A DNA stretch of 48,035 nt from Chlorobiaceae bacterium (GTDB taxonomy: Bacteria > Bacteroidota > Chlorobiia > Chlorobiales > Chlorobiaceae): assembly GCA_013334925.1 (NCBI GenBank), contig JAAXWP010000013.1, positions 1-48,035 of the forward strand. The letters are read 5' to 3'. Below the pieces are notes generated by a model, which saw only the letters and a program-made list of their open reading frames with translations, did not search any database and had not been told where the DNA came from. Positions 19,301 through 26,343 of this stretch are shown one piece after another. A program made the position numbers and the translations under genes. How positions within the stretch are numbered: the first letter of the stretch is position 1; each line of letters begins with the position of its first letter.

Positions 19301-20423
19301 TTCGGCGACCGAGCCCCGCCGCCGCTACCTCTGGCTTGAATTCGACCGGAAGCCCGATGACCCGGACGACGATCTGTTCGGTCGTGTGCTCGCCTACGCG
19401 CCGGATCAGCTGCTGAGCAACAACGACCCCTCGTTGATGGTGCTCAATGACGAACCGCCGCTGCCGGTGGATCCCGAATATATCAGGGTGGTGACTCCGG
19501 AATCGGCCGACGAGCATTCGGGGCTGAACGCGATGCAGAAGCTCGAGAAGTCGATCGACGCGGACCGCCATTTTTATCTGTTGCCCCTGCCTGCGGGCCT
19601 GCATCCCGAAAGTCCCGAACTGTTCGGCATGTTCACCTGTGAGTTCCGCTACGGCCACTCCGACCGGATCTGGAGCACGGCACAGGGGCGGTTCGGCAGG
19701 AAACTGCGCGTCACCGGCCTGCAGCATCCGGCTCCGAATCTCAGTTGCACCGTTACCCGGAGCGAACAGAAGATCTGCGTCTCCGCCCCATACGCCAAGG
19801 CGGTCGCCAATGGCAGAAACGTCACCGCCGATCCTCCGAGAACGTCGCTCTGGTGTCTGCTCTATGCGCAGGTCAGGCAGGCTGACGGCCTCGATAACCG
19901 GAACATCCTGCTTGGCCAGACCGAGCTGCATCTTCCCGATCTGAAGTTGCTTCAGGCAGATTTCAGGAGGCGCATAACGAACGCCAAACGGCGGAAACAG
20001 CTCGACCTCGCCAGGAGCCTGCAGCTCGAACTGAGCCAGATTCTCAGCCGGGACAAAGAGGTTGGGCGGCACGGCTACGGCTGCTGGAGCGGCAAGGAGG
20101 TGAAGGCCATGCTGGAGCTCTACGGTCTTCCATTCGACTCGTCGCTGAGCGTGCTTTGCGTGGAGGTCTACGGCCAGATCACCCGGCTTTCCGAACACAT
20201 AGACAACTTCTCGGCCGCGAAGAAACGTGAACTGGTCAGGAGCGTGGCGGCGGAGTTCGGTTCGACAACGGCCACGCAAATCAGCCGCAGCCTAAGCAGC
20301 GCCAAACCGGATGTGCAGCAGCAGGAGCGCGATCCGCTGGGGAGCGAACTGGGCCATCACCGGATCCTGCGAACTTCGCCGCTGACCCCGGTGCCGTTCA
20401 TCTGCTGCAGCGATTGCGGCTGA
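16347..20423 (+). CDS. Giant protein of unknown function (1358 aa), second of a pair
   Basis: I do not recognise this family. It starts MPSYKNTRFTLMAFPQGVDDTGLLSLNIVFIPRNIS with no signal peptide and no transmembrane helix. Most of the protein looks like repeated all-beta domains; two stretches resemble fibronectin-type or carbohydrate-binding sandwiches (e.g. the region around LQYGHSYDFRVRMSDISGGG, residues ~475-495). Near residue 1185-1240 there is a charged helical segment (FRRRITNAKRRKQLDLARSLQLELSQIL). The C-terminus is unusual, ending in a short cysteine-rich tail (ICCSDCG), perhaps metal-binding or redox-active. It shares the base composition and the apparent transcript of the upstream giant gene, and a strong terminator follows 35 bp after its stop. 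The function is probably joint with that neighbour. Confidence 0.85.
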   Translation: MPSYKNTRFTLMAFPQGVDDTGLLSLNIVFIPRNISPLDAVAQSYTPNPAKAFAQVKPEFSVMVVNKPEEFPGKVPAGERAVDTAPLLYPKDPLKLYQTLKDAKDAGGNPKYFDIDENRSVGKAGAQTAPAPVPVSSAVKKYLPLSYRQAFNFTAPRHPNAVIDDSYRCAIRDRKPLPPFVPDNKVSWGKVYAHLLRQPMLAASGGLLYRTTVQLADGDFAKGGWIYVTIKAGTTYDAEQQASSADVDGPFIARYAARMPMLKKGEARPIFTPVLFPVMQPGQSPDGIWDDLFIEAARYHDGFATIVHANQPVSQNLLEEAQDGFHPQKEMGVRLGWEDEQILVWYLRQLAVDDSVAGGGRLDAPLGVNGYHVDVRRSASAGDPVPDWESLTAVESNGAMMLEDLEIGSYTGELPFQVYPTKLDSAGGVNYWLPLYFGNWNDASMVLPDRVAARLYANANDNDKPVTVSDTYRAVDTVTRLQYGHSYDFRVRMSDISGGGPGVGASPLNDLPSHVATIAFRRYVAPNTLRILNGGDVVSNSGDVNFSGDKLQLARPLLGFPTVVYTGKYADPVGELLAASQKNLADKRSEAFGIPDPDVVKVELKVEVETLQLDNLASDDGREHYITLYRTFRTFPADFADSLTIPVEYVDVPILNLGDQDAPFNDAVLDATVLETSGRVVLPTARNIRLTLRAVCEGTHSYWGHNDTNPDLDSRYGKKTVLSVRCPSTAEHDLFAGTKDPKVLQGIRLQPDPVSVKLNPITFKLLQGSGDGMPDIVERLAKALYVECKETTLLSGNGERVQFWCSNLVRHSMAPDNSSLTFANRNELAGHWFACTSLYLDRDWSWDGLEESSFTIRRRRKWSREAGELRFKPYDVAGDLELRRIASFQAIQAGDDGKVHREYTRIVFIDVVDMQPPAGSMPDTLMVQYLVEPSFRKDADGNTPVADAAFETPELTLPTTVNPVQVPKLVGAGMALSPYVRDHAYSATEPRRRYLWLEFDRKPDDPDDDLFGRVLAYAPDQLLSNNDPSLMVLNDEPPLPVDPEYIRVVTPESADEHSGLNAMQKLEKSIDADRHFYLLPLPAGLHPESPELFGMFTCEFRYGHSDRIWSTAQGRFGRKLRVTGLQHPAPNLSCTVTRSEQKICVSAPYAKAVANGRNVTADPPRTSLWCLLYAQVRQADGLDNRNILLGQTELHLPDLKLLQADFRRRITNAKRRKQLDLARSLQLELSQILSRDKEVGRHGYGCWSGKEVKAMLELYGLPFDSSLSVLCVEVYGQITRLSEHIDNFSAAKKRELVRSVAAEFGSTTATQISRSLSSAKPDVQQQERDPLGSELGHHRILRTSPLTPVPFICCSDCG

Positions 20424-20457
20424 TGCGAAAGTCTTTCTGAAAAGCCCGTCAGGTTGA

Positions 20458-20506
20458 CAGAGGCGAAGGGATGCTACGGTGTGAGCTTCCTTCGCCTCTG
20501 TTTTTT
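20458..20506 (+). terminator. Rho-independent terminator after the giant gene pair
   Basis: A perfect 12-bp stem (CAGAGGCGAAGG at 20458-20469 with CCTTCGCCTCTG at 20489-20500) is followed directly by TTTTTT. Confidence 0.95.
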
Positions 20507-20514
20507 ATGGTCAT

Positions 20515-20644
20515 CGCTAAAAACTTATTGCGCGTTCCGATTGCGGCGTTGGGCGGTGCTCGAAATCCTCATGTACTCTGTGTACACTCCGGTTTCTCTG
20601 CTCCGTCCGCCTTGCACTCGGCTCGCTCATGACACTTTTTAGAG
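20515..20644. repeat. Short dispersed-repeat-like element with imperfect terminal inverted repeats
   Basis: The ~125-bp non-coding segment begins CTAAAAACT and ends ACTTTTTAG, an 8-of-9 inverted repeat. The body carries the wording CTCATGTACTCTGTGTACAC and a GC-rich run up to GCTCGCTCATGACAC. The character (short, no gene, terminal inverted repeats, placed right behind a terminator) fits a MITE- or ERIC-like interspersed element. Its right end supplies the TAA stop codon of the adjoining minus-strand gene. I see only one copy in this window, so dispersal is inferred. Confidence 0.45.
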
Positions 20645-21115
20645 GTGCCCTTTTTTCAGCAGAATCGCCGAAACGGGATAGACGAACGCCAGGGTGAAAA
20701 GCGTGGTCAGCACCGGGCGGATGACATTCTGCCACTTCGTGTTTCCGTCGACGATCAGGGAATAGGCGTGGTTGGCTGCGGAAAGGATCAGGAACAGGCA
20801 GAAAACGAATACCAGGGCGATGTTGGCATAAGCGTTCCACCCCGCAAAGAACGAAATCAGGGAGGTGACGGCAACGGCAAGGAACCAGAACGCGTTCTGG
20901 CGCTGGTAGTTGCTTCCGCTTTCATATCCCTTTTCCGCAGCGGCCGCATTTGCGAAAAAGAGCCCGTCGACGGCCGAAAATCCTGCGATCGATCCGATGA
21001 GCCATGGGGTCATGATGCGAAGCACCTCCTCCGGAGTCGTGCCGAAATAGTAGGCGAGGAAAACGCCGAGGCACGCCCCAGCGATCCGCAGCACTTCAAG
21101 CAATTTGATGATCAT
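20639..21115 (-). CDS. Small integral membrane protein of unknown function
   Basis: A 158-aa protein with four or five hydrophobic segments (about LLEVLRIAGACLGVFLAYYFG, LIGSIAGFSAVDGLFF, FWFLAVAVTSLISFFAG, IALVFVFCLFLILSA, VLTTLFTLAFVYPVSAILL). No family is recognised. I chose the ATG at 21113-21115 (MIIKLLEVL). The longer frame up to 21277 would run through a tRNA terminator and add a proline-rich tail that does not look like protein. There is no clear Shine-Dalgarno sequence at either start. Its stop codon TAA lies inside the end of the neighbouring repeat element, so the natural C-terminus may have been altered by insertion. Confidence 0.6.
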   Translation of the reverse strand: MIIKLLEVLRIAGACLGVFLAYYFGTTPEEVLRIMTPWLIGSIAGFSAVDGLFFANAAAAEKGYESGSNYQRQNAFWFLAVAVTSLISFFAGWNAYANIALVFVFCLFLILSAANHAYSLIVDGNTKWQNVIRPVLTTLFTLAFVYPVSAILLKKGHL

Positions 21116-21244
21116 GATGGTGGTGGGGATGGGGTTCAGGAACGGATTCCGCGCTGTCGGAGTAATCGTGAAAGATAATTTATGAAAAATCGGTGCTCCG
21201 ACACGAGCTTTTACTGTGCTGGGGTTCGGCAGGGGTATAAAACA

Positions 21245-21276
21245 AAAAAGACCTACAAGCCGAAACCTGTAAGTCA
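21245..21276 (-). terminator. Terminator of the tRNA cluster
   Basis: On the minus strand, downstream of tRNA-Arg, GACTTACAGG / CTTGTAGGTC forms a stem (with G-U pairs) around a TTTCGG-type loop, followed by TTTTTTG. Confidence 0.8.
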
Positions 21277-21286
21277 TTCTGTTTTA

Positions 21287-21363
21287 TGGTACACCCGAAG
21301 AGATTCGAACTCCTAACCTTCTGATCCGTAGTCAGATGCTCTATCCAGTTGAGCTACGGGTGC
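21287..21363 (-). tRNA. tRNA-Arg (anticodon ACG)
   Basis: The minus strand reads GCACCCG...CGGGTGT-A-CCA, with the CCA encoded. The D-arm is TAGCTCAACTGGATAGAGC, and the anticodon stem TCTGA/TCAGA encloses CTACGGA, giving ACG, normally read as inosine-CG. It is last of three tRNAs in a probable single transcript. Confidence 0.93.
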
Positions 21364-21398
21364 ATTTGATAGGCACCTTTGTGAGGCGCCTATCGGGG

Positions 21399-21472
21399 TA
21401 GCGTGTACGGGATTCGAACCCGTGATCTTCGCCTTGAGAGGGCGATGTCCTGGGCCACTAGACGAACACGCC
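21399..21472 (-). tRNA. tRNA-Glu (anticodon CTC)
   Basis: The minus strand reads GGCGTGTTCGTCTAGTGGCC...; the anticodon stem CGCC/GGCG encloses CTCTCAA, giving CTC, and the T-arm is GGGTTCGAATCCC. The acceptor closes with a G-U pair and the CCA is not encoded. A hairpin GATAGGC...GCCTATC lies between this gene and tRNA-Arg (21368-21395) and may be a processing site. Confidence 0.88.
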
Positions 21473-21500
21473 ATATGTCTTCCCTGAATCACCTTTCAGT

Positions 21501-21577
21501 TGGTGGGCCCTGTAGGACTTGAACCTACGACCCAGCGATTATGAGTCGCTTGCTCTAACCAACTGAGCTAAGGGCCC
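21501..21577 (-). tRNA. tRNA with CAT anticodon (probably Ile2, otherwise elongator Met)
   Basis: The minus strand reads GGGCCCT ... AGGGCCC-A-CCA, with CCA encoded. The anticodon stem GCGA/TCGC encloses CTCATAA, giving CAT. The anticodon arm and the following CTGGGTC resemble the E. coli tRNA-Ile2 arm (GCGACTCATAATCGCT), whose C34 is changed to lysidine by TilS so that it reads AUA. The acceptor also differs from initiator tRNA, so initiator is unlikely. First gene of the three-tRNA cluster. Confidence 0.85.
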
Positions 21578-21658
21578 TCAAAGCCGTGCTTCAGAGTGAC
21601 TTAAAGTACTACTTTCACCTTAATTTGCAAAACATTTTATGAAAAAATTCCAGAGGCC

Positions 21659-22933
21659 TCAGGAAAACTCCTGGTACCTCTCCCTGACGATATCCGCACC
21701 CAGTGAGGTGAGCTTCTTTTCGATCTTTTCGTAGCCGCGATCGAGGTGATATACCCGAAGCACTTCGGTCGTTTCGGCTGCCACCAGGCCGGCAAGCACG
21801 AGGCAGGCCGACGCCCTGAGGTCGGTAGACATCACTTTGGTACCGGTCAGCGTTTTCGGGCCGTGCACGATGGCCAGGTTGTCCCTGACTTCGATATGGG
21901 CGCCGAGGCGGTTCAGCTCGGGAATATGGTTGAATCGCTCGTGGTAGATCTTGTCGATGATGTTGCTGACACCGTTGGCCTGGGTCATGAGCGCCATCCA
22001 CTGGGCCTGCATGTCGGTCGGGAAGCAGGGATAGGGCCTTGCGGTGATGTCGGTTGCCCTGAGCTGGTCAGGCGCGGTCAGCGAAACGTAGTCGGGTCCC
22101 GTGGTTACGGTGCAGCCGGCTTCGGCGAACGCTTTCAGGACGGCGTCGAGGTGTGACGGTACCACTCCGGTGACGGTGATTTCGCCTTTGGTGATTGCTG
22201 CGGCAGAGAGGAGCGTTCCGGCTTCGATACGGTCGAAGATGTTGTCGAACTCGACGGCCTCGAGCTGCTCGACCCCTTCGATCGTGAGGGTTGTCGTGCC
22301 GACACCGCTGATGTTGGCTCCCATTTTCTGCAGGAAGTGGCAGAGGCATTCGATTTCCGGTTCGATGGCTGCGTTGCCGAGCACCGTGGTGCCTTCAGCG
22401 GTCACTGCCGCCATAAGGGCGTTGCCGGTGGCGCCGACCGAGGAGATCGGGAAGTCGATGCGGGTGCCGCGAAGCTTCGAGCCTTTGACTTTTGCGTCGA
22501 TGAATCCTTTTTCGATGGTGATCTCCGCACCGAGCTTTTCCATGGCCATGATGTGCAGATCGACCGGTCGCGGGCCAAAGGCGCAGCCGCCTGGCAGTGA
22601 TACGCGGGTATGGCCGAATCTCGAAAGCAGTGGCCCGAGCACGTAGATCGATGCCCGCATCTTCTTGACCAGCTCGTATGGGGCTTCGATGCTTTTCAGG
22701 TTCGCCGCCGAAACGCGAAGCGTATTGTCCTGAAAAGAGATCTCGGCGCCGAGGTAGGCCAGAAGCTGATTGAAGGTTCTGACATCCTGCAGATCGGGTA
22801 TGCGGTTGATCGCGAAGGTGCCTTCGGGGGCCAGCAGAGTGGCGGCAATGATCGGAAGAGCGGAGTTCTTTGAACCGGATGCAGCTATCGTTCCTGCGAT
22901 CCTGTTTCCGCCACGGATAACAAGTTTGTCCAT
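21659..22933 (-). CDS. murA: UDP-N-acetylglucosamine 1-carboxyvinyltransferase
   Basis: A 424-aa cytoplasmic enzyme of the first committed step of peptidoglycan synthesis: it transfers enolpyruvate from PEP to UDP-GlcNAc. It starts [35 protein letters not shown], the standard MurA N-terminus with the catalytic-loop lysine (Lys22). The active-site cysteine is present in [16 protein letters not shown] (Cys117), so the enzyme should be fosfomycin-sensitive. The PEP/EPSP-synthase fold is complete and of normal length. ATG at 22931-22933 has GGGA about 6 nt upstream. It stands alone between the tRNA cluster and a divergent envelope gene. Confidence 0.98.
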   Translation of the reverse strand: MDKLVIRGGNRIAGTIAASGSKNSALPIIAATLLAPEGTFAINRIPDLQDVRTFNQLLAYLGAEISFQDNTLRVSAANLKSIEAPYELVKKMRASIYVLGPLLSRFGHTRVSLPGGCAFGPRPVDLHIMAMEKLGAEITIEKGFIDAKVKGSKLRGTRIDFPISSVGATGNALMAAVTAEGTTVLGNAAIEPEIECLCHFLQKMGANISGVGTTTLTIEGVEQLEAVEFDNIFDRIEAGTLLSAAAITKGEITVTGVVPSHLDAVLKAFAEAGCTVTTGPDYVSLTAPDQLRATDITARPYPCFPTDMQAQWMALMTQANGVSNIIDKIYHERFNHIPELNRLGAHIEVRDNLAIVHGPKTLTGTKVMSTDLRASACLVLAGLVAAETTEVLRVYHLDRGYEKIEKKLTSLGADIVRERYQEFS

Positions 22934-23094
22934 ACGTTCCCTGATTACATCAAAAAGCCCTATTTAATTAATTCGGGCTCAAAACCCCAAATTAATTATT
23001 TTACCTCCAGTTTCGTGCAGGTCTTCGAGTCCGGGCGACTTTTGTGTCTCCCATCCCGGGATCTGAAACCCTCAGCGATAACCATTTCGAAACC

Positions 23095-24789
23095 ATGCGA
23101 ATCATTGCCGGCATCCGTCACCGTTTTCTCTGTCATCGGAGCGTTCTCTGCATATTGTTCATGCTCGCTGTGCTGCCTATCGTAATGCCGTGCGTCGCAC
23201 AGGGCGCAAGTCAGGAGATGAACCGGGTCATGCAGGAGCGGAGTCGTGTCGAAAACAATCTCAGGGATCTGAAAAAGCAGCTTTCGGAGTATCAGCTGAA
23301 GTTGTCGAAGACCACAAAGGACGAAGCGAGTTCGATCAAAGCGCTGAACAACATCAGGTCGCAGATTCTGGTTTACGAGCGCCTCATCAGGGAGAATCAG
23401 TCATATCTGAATACCCTCGATCGTCAGATTGAATCACTTGGTAAGGAGCTCGATGTCAATCGACAGAATTACGGGCGTGTTTCATCGGATTTCAGCAAGC
23501 TTGCCGTGGCCGCATACAAGCGTGGTGGTAATCGGGATGCTGAAACAGTCCTTTCATCCGGTTCGATGAACGAGGTCCTGGTCAGGGCAAGGTACATGGG
23601 CTTCATGTCTAAATCGGTCAGGTACAAGGTGAACGATCTGCAGCAGACCGCCGAGCAGATCCAGAGCACACAGGCGAATCTTCAGGAGAGCTATCGCCAG
23701 AAGGAGGCTGCCATGAAGGTGCAGCAGGCGCAGCTCAGTGATTTCGCGTCGAAGAAGAAGGAGAAGGAGACCGTTCTCAATACGATCAAGCAGGACAAGA
23801 CCACCTATACCTCCAAAATCACCGAGGTCAGGAGAAAGCAGCGGGAATTGCAATCCAGGATCGAGTCGCTGATCATGGCCCAGCAGGTGATCATCCAGAA
23901 AGAGCAGGAAAGGGCACGTCTGGCGGCATTGGCGCGTCAGCGGGCAAGGCAGGCAAGACTGGCCGAGACAAGGAGGCAGCAGGCGAAAGTTGCTGCGGTG
24001 CAGCGTCAGGCCAGAATTGCTGAATCGCAGCGCCTGGCCAGGCTTGCCGAGATGCAGCGTCAGGCAAAAGTCGCCGAAGCTCAGCGTCAGGCCAGGCTTG
24101 CGGAAATCAAACGTCTTACTGCCGAGCGTCAGCGTCAGGAGTCAGCAGCGACCAAAGCTCGATTGGAAAAGCGCCTGGTGCAGCTCAGACGGGAGCTTCG
24201 TGAGCAGCCGACCGATATCAGAATGCCTGTAGTCAGCCAGCGGGAGCCGCTGGCGGTGCAGGCACCGCCTTCAGTACAGGACACTCCGGAGACCAGGGTG
24301 CCGGAAACTGTTCGGACACCCGTGCGTGAGGAACCTCTGCAGGAGCCTGTGGTCGATATAGAGGAGTCGCAGATCGAACGGGTATCGGCCAATTTCGATA
24401 CCTCTGTCGGACGGCTTCCCTGGCCGGTAAAGGGAGTTGTCGTGAGACGTTTCGGGACATCCAGGGACAAGGATCTGAACATCGTCACGACCAGTAACGG
24501 CATCGATATTTCGGTACCGTCAAACACTCCTGTCCGGACAGTTTCCGGCGGCAAGGTCGCCCAGATCGCCTATCTGCCTACGTTTGGCAATGTGGTGATC
24601 ATTCGACATCCGAAATCGTATCTTACCGTTTATGCAAACCTTTCCAGGGTTTCGGTTGCGAAAGGTGAAGTGATCCGTTCCGGTCAGACGCTCGGCACTT
24701 CCGGAACCATGCCCGAAGGTGGTTCGGTAGTGCATTTCGAGGTCTGGAAAGGTAAAGTCAAGCAGAATCCTGAACGATGGCTCAGATAA
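23095..24789 (+). CDS. EnvC-like murein hydrolase activator (coiled coil plus degenerate LytM/M23 domain)
   Basis: About 564 aa, exported by an N-terminal signal (basic start, then LCILFMLAVLPIVMPCVAQGA). A very long coiled coil fills residues ~50-370, with a remarkable Arg/Gln/Ala/Leu-rich tract of short repeats (AxxQRQARLAE-type) at about residues 285-365. A Pro/Thr/Glu linker leads to a C-terminal LytM (peptidase M23) domain. The zinc ligands are broken: the first motif is NGIDIS (Asn instead of His) and the last is VHFEVW (H-x-F instead of H-x-H). So, like E. coli EnvC, it is likely not a hydrolase but an activator of amidases at the division septum. A GTG at 23044 would extend it by 17 residues; I prefer ATG 23095 because the signal peptide then starts normally. 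Neither start has a clear ribosome site. Confidence 0.88.
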   Translation: MRIIAGIRHRFLCHRSVLCILFMLAVLPIVMPCVAQGASQEMNRVMQERSRVENNLRDLKKQLSEYQLKLSKTTKDEASSIKALNNIRSQILVYERLIRENQSYLNTLDRQIESLGKELDVNRQNYGRVSSDFSKLAVAAYKRGGNRDAETVLSSGSMNEVLVRARYMGFMSKSVRYKVNDLQQTAEQIQSTQANLQESYRQKEAAMKVQQAQLSDFASKKKEKETVLNTIKQDKTTYTSKITEVRRKQRELQSRIESLIMAQQVIIQKEQERARLAALARQRARQARLAETRRQQAKVAAVQRQARIAESQRLARLAEMQRQAKVAEAQRQARLAEIKRLTAERQRQESAATKARLEKRLVQLRRELREQPTDIRMPVVSQREPLAVQAPPSVQDTPETRVPETVRTPVREEPLQEPVVDIEESQIERVSANFDTSVGRLPWPVKGVVVRRFGTSRDKDLNIVTTSNGIDISVPSNTPVRTVSGGKVAQIAYLPTFGNVVIIRHPKSYLTVYANLSRVSVAKGEVIRSGQTLGTSGTMPEGGSVVHFEVWKGKVKQNPERWLR

Positions 24790-24802
24790 ACAGGAAGTAC
24801 TC

Positions 24803-25354
24803 ATGGGGCTGAAGTGGTTGTTCATGACCGTTTTGTCGGTGTTGTTCCATCCCGAAACGTTCTGGAAAGAGCGTACTGCGGAGCGAGACGGGGTCAACCC
24901 CATGAAAGATTACGCTGCGCCGGTTATCGCGACCGTGCAGCTCATAAAGCTGCCGCTGGTAGGTGTTCCAAGGTCTGCGATGATTCTTGCGATCGTCAGT
25001 TTTATCGTTGATGTTGCCGTTTTGTATGTGCTTTCGGGGGCCATCTCCAGGATTGCGGACAGGACCCGCTCCGAGTTGGTCCAGGATGGGGTGCTGACCC
25101 TGCTCTGTTATTCGCTTACCCCGTTATGGCTTGCCGAGCCATTCTATTTTACCGGTTCACTGCGCTGGCTGTTTGCCGCTGGCGCCCTGATACATGCTCT
25201 CTTTATCATGAAGTCCGGTTTGCCGGTTCTGCTTGAGCGGCAGATCCCGAATGTCGAGTCGCTTGCCGGGAAAACCACCCTGTTGACGGTTGTGGCCACC
25301 ATTGCTTCGTTTACTGCCATAACAGGGCTCATCCGTATTTTTACCTCTTTCTGA
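24803..25354 (+). CDS. Yip1-family integral membrane protein
   Basis: A 183-aa protein with about five transmembrane segments. It begins [30 protein letters not shown], the typical N-terminus of Yip1-domain proteins (amphipathic helix with HPxxFW), followed by hydrophobic helices containing [31 protein letters not shown] and [18 protein letters not shown]. The biochemical function of bacterial Yip1-like proteins is not known. It follows the EnvC-like gene by 13 bp and precedes nadE by 10 bp; an AGGAAG sequence lies 6-11 nt before its ATG, so these three genes are probably one operon. Confidence 0.8.
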   Translation: MGLKWLFMTVLSVLFHPETFWKERTAERDGVNPMKDYAAPVIATVQLIKLPLVGVPRSAMILAIVSFIVDVAVLYVLSGAISRIADRTRSELVQDGVLTLLCYSLTPLWLAEPFYFTGSLRWLFAAGALIHALFIMKSGLPVLLERQIPNVESLAGKTTLLTVVATIASFTAITGLIRIFTSF

Positions 25355-25364
25355 CCGTTTCGAT

Positions 25365-26198
25365 ATGCATCGTCTTGATCTCAATCTGAATTACGATATG
25401 GTCGAATCGATCCTGATTCCGTTCATACGCAACGAAATCAGGAAATTCGGCTTCAACTCGGTCGTGCTTGGCCTTTCCGGAGGCATCGATTCGGCCGTCG
25501 TGTGCGAACTGGCCGTCCGGGCGCTTGGCAGCGAACATGTGCTGGCCCTGATGATGCCGTACAAGAGCAGCAGCGCCGAAAGTCTTGCCCATGCACAGCT
25601 CATGGTCGACCGGCTTGGCATCGAGGCCGAGACGGTGCCCGTGACCGGTGTGGTTGATGCTTTTTTTGAAGGAAAAGGGGACGCCAGCAGGCTGAGGAGA
25701 GGTAACGTGATGGCTCGCTCCCGGATGCTCTGCCTGTACGATGTTTCAGCCCGCGACGGTCGCCTGGTGCTCGGTACCAGCAACAAGACCGAGCTGCTGC
25801 TTGGTTACGGCACCATGTTTGGCGACATGGCCTCGGCGGTAAACCCGATCGGCGATCTCTACAAGACCCAGCTCAGGGGTCTGGCCCGTCACCTCGGCAT
25901 ACCGGCCCCACTCATCGAGAAGAGTCCTTCAGCGGATCTCTGGGAAGGACAGAGCGACGAGGAGGACCTCGGGTTCAGTTACGAATCGGTCGACCAGCTG
26001 CTGTACATGATGCTCGAGGAGCGCATGGAACGCGAAGCGATCCTCGCAGAGGGCATCGCCCCCGCGTTCTACGACAGGGTCCGCGGCATGGTGGTCAAAA
26101 GCCAGTACAAACGGATGATGCCGGTGATCGCAAAGATCTCGGGCCGTACGCCGGGGATTGATTTCAGGTATGCTCGTGATTGGCAGGAAGTGAAGTGA
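25365..26198 (+). CDS. nadE: NH3-dependent NAD+ synthetase
   Basis: A 277-aa cytoplasmic enzyme for the last step of NAD synthesis: nicotinate adenine dinucleotide + NH3 + ATP. The PP-loop motif [12 protein letters not shown] is at about residues 36-47, and the fold continues through [32 protein letters not shown], typical of NadE. No N-terminal nitrilase (glutaminase) domain is present, so it should use ammonia or depend on another amidotransferase. The length fits the short bacterial form. nadB (convergent) and nadA (about 11 kb away) are in the same window. Confidence 0.97.
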   Translation: MHRLDLNLNYDMVESILIPFIRNEIRKFGFNSVVLGLSGGIDSAVVCELAVRALGSEHVLALMMPYKSSSAESLAHAQLMVDRLGIEAETVPVTGVVDAFFEGKGDASRLRRGNVMARSRMLCLYDVSARDGRLVLGTSNKTELLLGYGTMFGDMASAVNPIGDLYKTQLRGLARHLGIPAPLIEKSPSADLWEGQSDEEDLGFSYESVDQLLYMMLEERMEREAILAEGIAPAFYDRVRGMVVKSQYKRMMPVIAKISGRTPGIDFRYARDWQEVK

Positions 26199-26200
26199 CA

Positions 26201-26342
26201 GTGACAAGAGACGAGTGACAAGTAATGAGTAAAAAGTGAAGAGGGGGCGGGAGCCCCCTCTTTTTATTTGGGATGTGAGCAGAGTGAGTCGCAATGGGTC
26301 ACTTGTCACCTGTCACTCGTCACTGGAGTCGCTTGCGACTCC
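26201..26342. terminator. nadE terminator inside a larger inverted repeat
   Basis: The stem GAGGGGGC / GCCCCCTC (26241-26248 and 26253-26260) is followed by TTTTT and closes the nadE operon. It is flanked by an imperfect outer inverted repeat made of GTGAC/GAGTGACA words: 26201-26230 on the left and 26295-26324 on the right. Next to the nadB stop is another perfect hairpin GGAGTCGC-TT-GCGACTCC (26325-26342). The convergent genes nadE and nadB share this region. Confidence 0.85.
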
Positions 26343-26343
26343 C

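Noticed and set aside
13890-20279. A 2129-codon open frame on the minus strand, antisense to both giant genes
   Set aside because: It is rich in R, H, D, E, V and G with no domain, and it crosses the gap between two well-formed plus-strand genes. GC-rich third positions on the coding strand rarely give stops in this antisense frame, so long open frames arise by composition.
21116-21277. N-terminal extension of the small membrane protein
   Set aside because: It would overlap the tRNA-Arg terminator and adds a Pro/Thr-rich stretch unlike a protein start; the ATG at 21115 leads directly into the first helix.
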